64,000 bases of DNA, from positions 1 through 64,000 of the forward strand of contig CAZPLR010000002.1 of assembly GCA_964587555.1 (NCBI GenBank), read 5' to 3'. The notes beneath the pieces are model-generated. The model searched no databases. It had not been told where the DNA came from and saw only the letters and a program-made list of their open reading frames with translations. The DNA comes from JAHHTP01 sp964587555 (GTDB lineage: Bacteria; Bacillota; Clostridia; Oscillospirales; Ruminococcaceae). Positions 34,169-41,928 of this stretch are shown here, one piece after another. The position numbers were made by a program, and so were the translations under genes. Every line of letters starts with the position of its first letter. Position 1 is the stretch's first letter.

Positions 34169-34193
34169 GAGCAAAAAGGGGAATCTTTTGCTC
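34169..34193 (-). repeat. Hairpin directly upstream of the noc ribosome site
   Basis: GAGCAAAA (34169-34176) and TTTTGCTC (34186-34193) around a 9-nt loop, in the noc leader. Confidence 0.6.
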
Positions 34194-34273
34194 TAACCTC
34201 CAAATTTATGCAAACGCTTACTGGTTAGCTTAAGTGTATCACCCTTTTCCCGCTGATACTGCCGGATTACGTC

Positions 34274-34310
34274 GAAAGAAAAACGCCGGCAAAACAAGTG
34301 CTTTGCCGAC
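34274..34310 (-). terminator. Terminator after rsmG
   Basis: GCCGGCAAA (34285-34293) pairs with TTTGCCGAC (34302-34310) with one G-U pair; read leftward it ends GTTTTTCTTTC. Confidence 0.72.
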
Positions 34311-34316
34311 AAAAAA

Positions 34317-35060
34317 TCACAGTTTCTGCTGTTTTATTTTTCCGCTTGCCCGCGGATATTTTGGCGCTGTCGTGTTCACCTTCCGGATTAGGATCAGCGC
34401 GCGTTCGCTCCCATCCTTCAGCCGGTAGGAAACTACATTCTCCAGACGACCCCCAAGCTTTTGAATTGCCGATTCCGATTCGCCGATTTCAGCTTCGACA
34501 TTTCTGCCCTTCATTGCGGCAAACAGCCCGCCTACCTTGACAAACGGCAGGCAGTATTCGCTCAATTCCCGCAAATGTGCGACCGCGCGCGCCGCCGCAA
34601 GATCATACTGCTCGCGATATTCGCCCTTTCTGCCAATTTCCTCCGCTCTGCCGTGAATCAGCTTGGCATCAAGCGAAAGCATCCGGCACGCCTGCTGCAA
34701 AAAATGAATCCGCTTTTGCAGGCTATCCAGCATCGTAACGCGCAAGTCGGGGTTTGCCAACGCGCAGGGAATTGCCGGAAATCCCGCGCCCGTCCCGACG
34801 TCGATCATCTTGGCGCCCTTCGGCAAAGCAGTATAAGCAAGCAAAAACAAGCTGTCGGCAAAGTGCTTGTCCGCCACCTCCGGCGGATCAATGATACCGG
34901 TAAGATTCATCTGCGTATTGGTTTGGAGCATAAAATCTGCGAAATGCGTCATCCGGTCAAGCTGCTCTTTCTTCAAATGCAGCGCTTCGATTAAGCCGTA
35001 TTCCCGCAGGCATTTTTCGATTACATCCGTTTCCATCGGAGCAAATTCGATGTTTTTCAC
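34317..35060 (-). CDS. rsmG: 16S rRNA m7G527 methyltransferase RsmG (GidB)
   Basis: Methylates N7 of G527 in 16S rRNA with S-adenosylmethionine; its loss gives low-level streptomycin resistance in other bacteria. The 247-residue protein has the SAM loop MIDVGTGAGFPAIPCALANP, LDSLQKRIHFLQ and AARAVAHLRELSEYCLP. It overlaps mnmG by 4 nt (ATGA), so the pair is translationally coupled, as usual in Firmicutes. Confidence 0.96.
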   Translation of the reverse strand: MKNIEFAPMETDVIEKCLREYGLIEALHLKKEQLDRMTHFADFMLQTNTQMNLTGIIDPPEVADKHFADSLFLLAYTALPKGAKMIDVGTGAGFPAIPCALANPDLRVTMLDSLQKRIHFLQQACRMLSLDAKLIHGRAEEIGRKGEYREQYDLAAARAVAHLRELSEYCLPFVKVGGLFAAMKGRNVEAEIGESESAIQKLGGRLENVVSYRLKDGSERALILIRKVNTTAPKYPRASGKIKQQKL

Positions 35061-36979
35061 TGGCTTTCTTCCTCCGCGACCGTTCTATTATTTTGCTGCA
35101 GCCAGATCAGAAGCATAGAAACATCTGCCGGACTAACACCTGAAATGCGCGATGCTTGACCCACGCTGCGCGGACGCACCTTATTCAGTTTCTCCCTTGC
35201 CTCTAAGCTGATCCCGCTGATCGCGGCGTAATTCAGCGTCTCCGGCAGCATCCTTTTTTCCAAACGCTTCATCTGCGCGATCGCAGATTTCTGCTTTTCA
35301 ATATATCCGGCGTATTTGATCTTGATCTCAGCCTCCTCGGCAATCTCCTTATCAAGCTCCGGCGGATAGTACGGCCTTTCCAGATCGAACGGTCTTAAAT
35401 CCGCATAATGTATTTGCGGACGGCGCAGCAGATCGGCAAGTCTTGCGCCGGTATGAAGCTCGGATGTTTCACGTGAAACAAGCAGCGCATTTAATTCTGC
35501 CGATGGAGATAAGGTGGTTTTTTCCAAGCGGGAAAGTTCCTTTTGAATACAGTCCATCTTGGTTAAAAAGGTTTGATACCGTTCTTCGGAGATCAATCCG
35601 ATGCGGTATCCCATCGGCGTCAGGCGTTCATCGGCATTATCCTGCCGCAGGATCAGCCGGTACTCGCTGCGGGATGTCATCATGCGGTACGGATCGGAAC
35701 ACCCTTTCGTCACCAAATCATCAATCAGTGTCCCGATATACGAATCAGAACGATCCATAATCAGCGGTTCCTTTCCCAACACCGCCATTGCGGCGTTGAT
35801 GCCGGCGACAAGCCCCTGTGCCGCCGCTTCCTCATAGCCGGAGGTGCCGTTAAACTGCCCTGCTCCGTATAGCCCCGAAAAATTCTTAAATTCCAGCGAA
35901 GCGGAAAGCTCCTGCGGATCGTCGCAGTCATACTCAATCGCGTAAGCGACGCGCATTACTTCGGCGTGTTCCAGCCCCTTGATGGTATGCAGAAATGCAA
36001 TCTGCACATCCTCCGGCAGCGAGGAGGACATCCCCTGCAAATACATTTCTTCGGTATCTATCCCCATCGGCTCAATAAAAAGCTGATGGCGCGGCTTATC
36101 CCCAAAGCGCATGATCTTATCCTCAATGCTCGGACAATAACGCGGACCGACTCCTTCAATCTTGCCGCTGTACATCGGCGATCGAGAGATGTTTTCGCGA
36201 ATCACCTCATGCGTCTGCGCATTGGTGTAGGCGGTATAGCAGGACACCCGATTGACAAACGGACCTTTGCTTTCGAACGACATCGGCACAATATCGCTGT
36301 CGCCCTCCTGCTTTTCCAACAAATCGAAATCGATGCTTCTGCGATGAACGCGCGAAGGCGTCCCGGTTTTAAACCGGCGGATCGTGATCCCCTTTTCCCG
36401 AAGCCTGTCGGTTAATCCCACCGACGGCAAAAGATTGTCCGGCCCGCTTTCGTAGCAGGCGTCGCCGATGAAAATTTTACCACGCTGATAGGTTCCGGTG
36501 CAGATGATCGCCGCTTTTACACGATAAACGGCGCCGGTGCGGGTAACGACTGCCTGTACGCGATTCTGCTCATCAAACAAAACGTCTTTGACCTCATCCT
36601 GCTTAATCCAGAGATTTTCCTGCTGCTCCAGCCTTTTCTTCATATACAGATGGTAGGCTCTGCGGTCACTCTGCACCCGCAAACTATAGACCGCCGGACC
36701 CTTGCCGCGGTTCAGCATACGGCTTTGCAGAAAGGTGGCGTCCGCCGCCTTTCCCATCTCTCCTCCCAGTGCGTCGATCTCCCGCACGAGATGCCCTTTT
36801 GCCGTCCCGCCAATCGAAGGATTACACGGCATATTCGCAATGCTGTCCAGCGAAAGCGTAAAAAGAATCGTGCGCACCCTAAGTCTTGCCGCCGCAAGCG
36901 CCGCCTCTACTCCGGCGTGTCCCGCGCCGATCACAGCAACGTCATATTCGCCTAAATCAAAACATTTGTTCTTATCCAT
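35057..36979 (-). CDS. mnmG: tRNA uridine-5-carboxymethylaminomethyl modification enzyme MnmG (GidA)
   Basis: FAD- and NADH-dependent subunit that with MnmE modifies the wobble uridine of several tRNAs. The 640-residue length is standard. Features: FAD-binding AVIGAGHAGVEAALAAARL at the N-terminus, NPSIGGTAKGHLVREIDALGG, ICTGTYQRGKIFIG, and C-terminal RISGVSPADVSMLLIWL. It lies 18 nt after mnmE. A perfect parS is embedded in the coding sequence at 35465-35480, encoding Val-Ser-Arg-Glu-Thr. Confidence 0.97.
   Translation of the reverse strand: MDKNKCFDLGEYDVAVIGAGHAGVEAALAAARLRVRTILFTLSLDSIANMPCNPSIGGTAKGHLVREIDALGGEMGKAADATFLQSRMLNRGKGPAVYSLRVQSDRRAYHLYMKKRLEQQENLWIKQDEVKDVLFDEQNRVQAVVTRTGAVYRVKAAIICTGTYQRGKIFIGDACYESGPDNLLPSVGLTDRLREKGITIRRFKTGTPSRVHRRSIDFDLLEKQEGDSDIVPMSFESKGPFVNRVSCYTAYTNAQTHEVIRENISRSPMYSGKIEGVGPRYCPSIEDKIMRFGDKPRHQLFIEPMGIDTEEMYLQGMSSSLPEDVQIAFLHTIKGLEHAEVMRVAYAIEYDCDDPQELSASLEFKNFSGLYGAGQFNGTSGYEEAAAQGLVAGINAAMAVLGKEPLIMDRSDSYIGTLIDDLVTKGCSDPYRMMTSRSEYRLILRQDNADERLTPMGYRIGLISEERYQTFLTKMDCIQKELSRLEKTTLSPSAELNALLVSRETSELHTGARLADLLRRPQIHYADLRPFDLERPYYPPELDKEIAEEAEIKIKYAGYIEKQKSAIAQMKRLEKRMLPETLNYAAISGISLEAREKLNKVRPRSVGQASRISGVSPADVSMLLIWLQQNNRTVAEEESQ
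35465..35480. other. Perfect parS site inside mnmG
   Basis: TGTTTCACGTGAAACA is identical to the Bacillus parS consensus and fully palindromic. Coding parS sites in origin-proximal genes are known from Bacillus. Confidence 0.95.
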
Positions 36980-36997
36980 TCATCCGCACTCTTTCTG

Positions 36998-38371
36998 TTA
37001 TTTTCCCACACAGAAGTTAGAAAAGACCTGATGCACAACCTCCTCAGAAACGCTGTCGCCGGTCAATTCCAAAAGCGCCTGAAGCGCCTCCTCAAGCAAA
37101 ACGGTAACGGCGTCGTAAGTTACGCCGGTTTTCAGCGCTTGCGCGCCCTGAGAAACCGCATTTTTTGCACGGAAAACGCAGTCAAGCTGCCGTTCATTTG
37201 CGATCATACCGAGCGAGGGGTCGATATCGTGCAGTTTCAATGCTGCGGTGATTGCCTTTTCCACAATCTGGAAGCTTTCCTCATCCTGCGCCGAGATACA
37301 GATCACCTGCTCAAAATGTTCCCGAATCGTTTTTAGGTCGATCCTTTCTTCTAAATCGTTTTTATTGACAATCGCGATCGCCGGCTTTTCCCCGATCTGC
37401 TCCATAATATCAAAATCCTCCTTGGAAAGCGGCTGAGAGTAATCGTAGATTGCCAGAATGAGCTGCGCCGTATCCAAACGCTCGATTGCGCGCTTTACGC
37501 CAAAGCTCTCCACCAAGTCGTCAGTGTCCCGAATACCCGCCGTATCCGAAAGGTGGAGCACCACGTCATGCAGGACGATCGTATCCTCCACCACATCGCG
37601 GGTAGTGCCGGGGATGTCGGTCACGATACTTTTTTCCTGTCGGGAAAGCAGATTCATCAGGGTCGATTTACCAACATTGGGTTTGCCGACAATCACGGTC
37701 CGCACACCGTTTTTCAGCATACAGCCGGTGTCATATTCAGCGATCAACCGCGCAAGATCATTTTCCAGCGCAGTCAGATCCTCTAAAAACGCCTGTGGGT
37801 CAATCTCCTCGACATCCTCCTCCGGATAGTCTGCCCAAACCGCCAAACGCCCGATGAGCGCGGTCAGCGTTTTTCGTCCCTTTTCAATTCTGCGATGAAG
37901 GCTGCCCTGCGCCTGACCGCCGGAAATGCGCATTGCCTGCCTTGATGTGGAGGAAATAAGATCAGAAATCGCCTCCGCTTGGGTCAAATCCAGCTTTCCG
38001 TTTAAAAAGGCGCGTTTGGTAAACTCTCCCGGCAGCGCCAGCCTCGCACCGGAAAGCAAGATATTGCGCAGCACCTCTCGTGTGATCAGAATCCCGCCAT
38101 GGCAGGAAATCTCGACCACATCCTCGCCGGTATAGCTGTGCGGCGCGTGAAAAACAGTGATAATGCCGTTATCTAAAAACTCTCTTTTTTCATCGGCAGT
38201 AAAAAGGCTGCCGTAGGCGGCGGAATACCCCTTCATCTGCGCCGGTTTTTTTCCGCTTACAGCCAAAAATATCCTTTCTGCTGCCGCAAACGCGGTCTCT
38301 CCGGAAATACGGATCACCGAAATGCCGCCCATTGCAAGCGGGGTGGCAATCGCCGCAATTGTTTCTTCCAT
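36998..38371 (-). CDS. mnmE: tRNA modification GTPase MnmE (TrmE)
   Basis: G-protein partner of MnmG in wobble-uridine modification. The 457-residue protein has the N-terminal tetrahydrofolate-binding domain (TIAAIATPLAMGGISVIRIS), an inserted G domain with GKPNVGKSTLMN, GTTRDV and DTAGIRDTD, and the obligatory C-terminal FCVGK with its catalytic Cys. ATG 38371 follows AAAGGC. The gene lies 89 nt after jag across a GC-rich hairpin. Confidence 0.97.
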   Translation of the reverse strand: MEETIAAIATPLAMGGISVIRISGETAFAAAERIFLAVSGKKPAQMKGYSAAYGSLFTADEKREFLDNGIITVFHAPHSYTGEDVVEISCHGGILITREVLRNILLSGARLALPGEFTKRAFLNGKLDLTQAEAISDLISSTSRQAMRISGGQAQGSLHRRIEKGRKTLTALIGRLAVWADYPEEDVEEIDPQAFLEDLTALENDLARLIAEYDTGCMLKNGVRTVIVGKPNVGKSTLMNLLSRQEKSIVTDIPGTTRDVVEDTIVLHDVVLHLSDTAGIRDTDDLVESFGVKRAIERLDTAQLILAIYDYSQPLSKEDFDIMEQIGEKPAIAIVNKNDLEERIDLKTIREHFEQVICISAQDEESFQIVEKAITAALKLHDIDPSLGMIANERQLDCVFRAKNAVSQGAQALKTGVTYDAVTVLLEEALQALLELTGDSVSEEVVHQVFSNFCVGK

Positions 38372-38388
38372 AAAATGCCTTTCTAAAA

Positions 38389-38421
38389 CCAAAAGCGCGC
38401 CGGAACAGGATCGGCGCGCTT
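38389..38421 (-). terminator. GC-rich hairpin between jag and mnmE, weak terminator
   Basis: AAGCGCGCCG (38393-38402) pairs with CGGCGCGCTT (38412-38421); only TTTT follows leftward, so partial read-through into mnmE is likely. Confidence 0.6.
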
Positions 38422-38460
38422 ACCTCTTTTTATTTCTTTTGATACCGACCTGCGATGACC

Positions 38461-39402
38461 TTAGTCCAATTCGATCTTTGAATAAAGCTTTGCGTCGAGC
38501 TGATCGTCATTTTTGGCTTTGGTGGTGCGGTTTACATAATCCTTGTCCTCTTTGAGCATCTGCTCAACGGTAGGCTTATTGCTTGTGCGTGTATATCCGC
38601 CGGAACGCTGACCGCGATAATTAGATCCCTGTGAAGGGCGGCGGCCGTTTTTCGATCTGCCGTTATTATAGTGGTTCTGTCTTGGATTCTCGCTGATAAT
38701 GATTACTCTGCGATTCGGATCCTCTCCTTTGGATTTTGAGTAAATCCCCGGAATTTCGGAAACGACCGCATGGATAATACGGCGCTCGTATGGGTTCATC
38801 GGCTCAAGCATCTGGCTTCTGCCGGTTCTTTTTACCTTCTCGCCGATCTTCTTTGCAAGCTCTTTTAATGTCTGCTCTCTCTTTTCGCGGTAGCTGCCGC
38901 CGTCTAAGGTGATGCGGCAGTAGGTGCCGTCCTTCAAACGGTTAGAAGCAAGTCCAACCAGATATTGCAGCGAATCCAGCGTTTCGCCGTGATGGCCGAT
39001 TAAAACGCCGATGTCATCGCCCTCAAATGTAAAGGTGAAGTTATTGCCTTCCTCCTGCTTGATCGTATAGTGAATGCTGTTCAGCCCCATGCCTGCCAGA
39101 ATATCGTCCAAATACCGCTTGGCAAGCTCCACGCGCTCCGCGTTTGGATCGCCTGCGGCTTCCTCTTCCTGAGACGCTTTCTCCGGCTTCTTTACCTCCT
39201 GCTCCGGCTGCTGCGCAGTATAGGTCACGGTGAGCTTTACCACAGCGTCCTTTTTGCCAATGCCGAACACGCCTTTTTTCGGCTCCTCTGTCACCTCGTA
39301 CTCTGAAGCAAACTCAGCATGGATCGCTTCCTTTGCCTGGCGAAGGGCTTCTTCCTTTGCTTCTTCGACAGTGGAAGCTTTCCCGTAAAATTCCTGTTTC
39401 AT
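38461..39402 (-). CDS. jag: RNA-binding protein Jag / KhpB
   Basis: SpoIIIJ-associated RNA-binding protein. The 313-residue chain has the Jag-N domain (about 1-55, FYGKASTVEEAKEEALRQA to GVFGIGKKDA), a charged linker, a KH domain with GVLIGHHGETLDSLQYLV, and an R3H domain with EPMNPYERRIIHAVVSEI. The C-terminal about 75 residues are an Arg/Gly/Asn-rich disordered tail (RSKNGRRPSQGSNYRGQRSG) that is longer than usual. It lies 21 nt after yidC, the standard order. Confidence 0.95.
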   Translation of the reverse strand: MKQEFYGKASTVEEAKEEALRQAKEAIHAEFASEYEVTEEPKKGVFGIGKKDAVVKLTVTYTAQQPEQEVKKPEKASQEEEAAGDPNAERVELAKRYLDDILAGMGLNSIHYTIKQEEGNNFTFTFEGDDIGVLIGHHGETLDSLQYLVGLASNRLKDGTYCRITLDGGSYREKREQTLKELAKKIGEKVKRTGRSQMLEPMNPYERRIIHAVVSEIPGIYSKSKGEDPNRRVIIISENPRQNHYNNGRSKNGRRPSQGSNYRGQRSGGYTRTSNKPTVEQMLKEDKDYVNRTTKAKNDDQLDAKLYSKIELD

Positions 39403-39423
39403 GATGATTCCTCCCGCCTTTGT

Positions 39424-40584
39424 TTATTTGTTGTTTTCATCCTTTACTTCTTCGCCGTACATCTCCGCCAGACGCTTTCTGGCAGCAGCGATCCGGTCAT
39501 TTGCCGAAATATCCGGCTGCGATCCTGTCTTAACAGTTTTTTTCCGGGTTTGAGAAGTATGAGAGGAACTCGGTTTTTCCTGCGACTGATCGGCGCCTTC
39601 TTCCATAATCTTGCGCGCCTGATCCAACTGATCCTTATTCTTGCCGGTCTGTTCCAAATAATATTCCCGGCCTTGACTCATCTTTTCGAGCATCTCGCGT
39701 TTTTTGAGCATCTTCTCGCTTCTGCGCTTGCTGCCCTTATCATTCTCCACCATCTTTGCAAGCCTCTCCGGCGTATAGATTTTCCGGATAATGAAAGTCT
39801 GGGCAAACGAGGTAATGTTGGAGATGATCCAGTAAATACCGACGCCTGCCGGAAGCTGGAACGCAAAAATCAACGAGATCAGCGGCGAAACAAAGTTCAT
39901 GACCTTCATCATCTTGCCGCTGCTGCCGCTTGTCGCACCCTGCTCCTTCTGCTGGCGCATCGTCATAATGCCCATCAGCGCGGCGCTTGCGCACGCCAAG
40001 ATCGGGATCATGATCGACCAATTGAAGCCCAAGGTCGGGATTTGCGATAAATCCCAGCCCAAGAACATCATATCAAAGCCCTTAATTTTCTCTATATCCG
40101 CCGCAGAAAAGATGTTTTGAACCAATTCAAACTTTTCGCCTGTACCCTGCTGCACAATGTTGATGATCTGAAGCTGCTGCGACGAAGTAAGACTCAGGGC
40201 TTCGCAGGCTGCGTTAACCGTATCGGCGGAAATTTGCAATACATACCGCAGCGGTCTGTAAACGACCTCGATGATGCCAAGCAGGATAATCATCGTGATT
40301 ACCATCGGCAAGCAGCCGCCCATCGGGCTGACGCCTTCCTTTTCGTACAGCTTCATCATTTCCTGCTGGTATTTTTCCTTATTGTTTTTATATCTGTTTT
40401 CCAGCTCTTTTAATTTTGGCTGGAACGACGCCATCTTGGCGGTGCTCTTTTGCTGCTTGATGGTAAGCGGTGACATCAGCAGCTTGACCAAGACCGTAAA
40501 TATGATAAGCGTCCAACCGTAGTTGCCGATCAGCTCCTGCAGCCAGTGCAGGATCCAACCGAGCGGAATGCCGAGAATTGCCAT
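39424..40584 (-). CDS. yidC: Membrane protein insertase YidC (SpoIIIJ type)
   Basis: Inserts membrane proteins with or without Sec. The 386-residue protein is the short Gram-positive form: membrane segments at about 10-30 (YGWTLIIFTVLVKLLMSPLT, with the conserved Arg-lacking cavity helix after it), MGGCLPMVITMIILLGIIEV, and GVGIYWIISNITSFAQTFII near 270. A long charged C-terminal tail (from about 290) could contact the ribosome. Unlike most Gram-positive YidC it has no lipobox Cys at the N-terminus. ATG 40584 follows AAAGGAAA. Confidence 0.94.
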   Translation of the reverse strand: MAILGIPLGWILHWLQELIGNYGWTLIIFTVLVKLLMSPLTIKQQKSTAKMASFQPKLKELENRYKNNKEKYQQEMMKLYEKEGVSPMGGCLPMVITMIILLGIIEVVYRPLRYVLQISADTVNAACEALSLTSSQQLQIINIVQQGTGEKFELVQNIFSAADIEKIKGFDMMFLGWDLSQIPTLGFNWSIMIPILACASAALMGIMTMRQQKEQGATSGSSGKMMKVMNFVSPLISLIFAFQLPAGVGIYWIISNITSFAQTFIIRKIYTPERLAKMVENDKGSKRRSEKMLKKREMLEKMSQGREYYLEQTGKNKDQLDQARKIMEEGADQSQEKPSSSHTSQTRKKTVKTGSQPDISANDRIAAARKRLAEMYGEEVKDENNK

Positions 40585-40638
40585 AAACTTTCCTTTCAAG
40601 TTATGGACAGCGGATGATTGGTTCCATCATCTTGTCCA

Positions 40639-40938
40639 TCATTTGTTGTCTGAAAAAGGGACTGCTGCGGTCGACTCTAACGCTTTTAATGTTACCCGCG
40701 GAAGCTGCTTTCCGGAAAATGTAAATTGAAACGGAACCGGGTCGTATCCGCCGGGAAAAAAGGGGTTGCAGCGTAAGATCCGGTATCCCGCAAGTAAAAT
40801 TCCCCTAAAAGCCCCAAACCGCGCGATCGCCTCGATCGCATAGCGTGAGCATGTCGGCGTAAACCGACAGCAGGACAGCTTCAGCGGCGAAAGAAATCTT
40901 TGATAAAAACGGATCAAAGCAATGCAGATTTTTTTCAA
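40639..40938 (-). CDS. yidD: Membrane protein insertion efficiency factor YidD
   Basis: Small peripheral membrane protein helping YidC-dependent insertion. Motifs: IRFYQRFLSPLK, CRFTPTCSRYAIEAI with its two Cys, and RCNPFFPGGYDPVP. I chose TTG 40938 with GGGAGG 7 nt upstream, giving 99 residues; the frame extends 14 codons upstream without a ribosome site. The tail after YDPVP is about 30 residues longer than common. Sits between rnpA and yidC as usual. Confidence 0.93.
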   Translation of the reverse strand: MKKICIALIRFYQRFLSPLKLSCCRFTPTCSRYAIEAIARFGAFRGILLAGYRILRCNPFFPGGYDPVPFQFTFSGKQLPRVTLKALESTAAVPFSDNK

Positions 40939-41019
40939 GTATAGTCCTCCCGCCGGTACGAAAAAACGTTTCATTTCCAATCGTCGAATAAGCAGGAGCG
41001 CAGCCGAAATAAGAAAATA

Positions 41020-41373
41020 TCAGCTGGAGGTCTTTTGGGCAGCCAGCAGCAAAGAAAGCTGCTTTTTCATCACGCGCGCTACATCGTACGACTTGGCTTT
41101 TGGGGTCGCACCCCGCGCGACAAACACAACGTCGTACCCTTTTAATTGGAAATCCTCTCCCTGTAGGCTGTCGAACGCGCTGCGGATCACACGGCGCGCG
41201 CGGCTTCGCATCACAGCGTTCCCTACCTTCTTGGAGGTGGTTACGCCGACGCGCAAAACGTGTAAGCGGTTTTTAACGACATAGGTAACAAGCAGCGGGT
41301 GCGCTTTGAAGCTGCCGCGAAAGTAGGCTCTTTTGAAAGCCCTGTTTTCCTTTAATACCAGCTCTTTTTTCAT
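41020..41373 (-). CDS. rnpA: Ribonuclease P protein component
   Basis: Protein cofactor of RNase P, which trims tRNA 5' ends. The 117-residue protein starts MKKELVLKENRAFKRAYFRG and has the RNA-binding motif GVTTSKKVGNAVMRSRARRVIRSAF (arginine-rich RNR-like region). It lies between rpmH and yidD in the conserved order. A hairpin between rpmH and rnpA (41430-41466) should set the ratio of the two transcripts. Confidence 0.95.
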   Translation of the reverse strand: MKKELVLKENRAFKRAYFRGSFKAHPLLVTYVVKNRLHVLRVGVTTSKKVGNAVMRSRARRVIRSAFDSLQGEDFQLKGYDVVFVARGATPKAKSYDVARVMKKQLSLLLAAQKTSS

Positions 41374-41429
41374 GTTTCCCGCCTTATCAAAATCTTTTTC
41401 CGCTTTTGCTCGGGCAAACCCGTTGCTTC

Positions 41430-41466
41430 AAAAATAAAGACCACAATGCAAGTGGGCTGTGGTCTT
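41430..41466 (-). terminator. Hairpin between rpmH and rnpA (attenuating terminator)
   Basis: AAGACCACA (41437-41445) pairs with TGTGGTCTT (41458-41466); read leftward the tract is TTTATTTTTG. Some read-through into rnpA must occur, as no other promoter is evident. Confidence 0.82.
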
Positions 41467-41478
41467 GTATCTTTGAAA

Positions 41479-41613
41479 TTAGTAGGTCAGCTGCTTTCTG
41501 CCTTTGGCGCGGCGTCTTGCAAGAACTTTACGACCGTTTCTGGTAGCCATTCTCTTCATAAAGCCGTGCTCTTTCTTTCTCTGCAGCTTCTTTGGCTGAT
41601 AGGTTCTTTTCAT
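41479..41613 (-). CDS. rpmH: 50S ribosomal protein L34
   Basis: A 44-residue basic ribosomal protein, MKRTYQPKKLQRKKEHGF at the start and RRRAKGRKQLTY at the end, matching L34 throughout. AAGGAGGAGAA lies before the ATG. First gene of the leftward rpmH-rnpA-yidD-yidC-jag run, with the promoter at 41683-41711. Too short for ordinary open-frame cut-offs. Confidence 0.97.
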   Translation of the reverse strand: MKRTYQPKKLQRKKEHGFMKRMATRNGRKVLARRRAKGRKQLTY

Positions 41614-41682
41614 GTTCTTTTCTCCTCCTTATAAAAAGTTGCAGTTTTAAAAATCCAAAACCTTAAAACCTTACACCCTAAT

Positions 41683-41711
41683 AGTATAACGATTTTACCG
41701 GGGTTTGTCAA
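41683..41711 (-). promoter_or_regulatory. Promoter of rpmH
   Basis: Minus strand TTGACA (41711-41706), 17-nt spacer, TATACT (41688-41683), about 70 nt before rpmH. Confidence 0.82.
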
Positions 41712-41769
41712 TAGCAATTTTGTAAAAAAAGAGTTTTTTTTCAAGAAAGAAAAAAACAGCTTTCAAGAC

Positions 41770-41798
41770 TTGAATTTTCACTCGAATTTTGCTACAAT
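41770..41798 (+). promoter_or_regulatory. Promoter of dnaA
   Basis: TTGAAT (41770-41775), 17-nt spacer and TACAAT (41793-41798) with a TGC extension, about 130 nt before dnaA. Confidence 0.75.
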
Positions 41799-41808
41799 AG
41801 AAGAAGAG

Positions 41809-41861
41809 CTTTCAACATCTTTCGAATTCTTTCAACGATGCAAAAGTTGAAAGAATTTTTT
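41809..41861 (+). promoter_or_regulatory. Candidate DnaA-box cluster / hairpin in the dnaA leader
   Basis: CTTTCAACA (41809-41817), CTTTCAACG (41829-41837) and the reverse-oriented AGTTGAAAG (41845-41853) lie just after the dnaA promoter. The last two belong to a 12-bp inverted repeat AATTCTTTCAAC/GTTGAAAGAATT (41825-41857) followed by TTTT. Either divergent DnaA boxes for autoregulation and origin firing, or an AU-rich attenuator. Confidence 0.5.
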
Positions 41862-41928
41862 ACCTGCGAAAGCATGAATCTGTCCCTAAAAATGACGTGA
41901 ACCACCCTATCATGACAGGAGGATCGTT

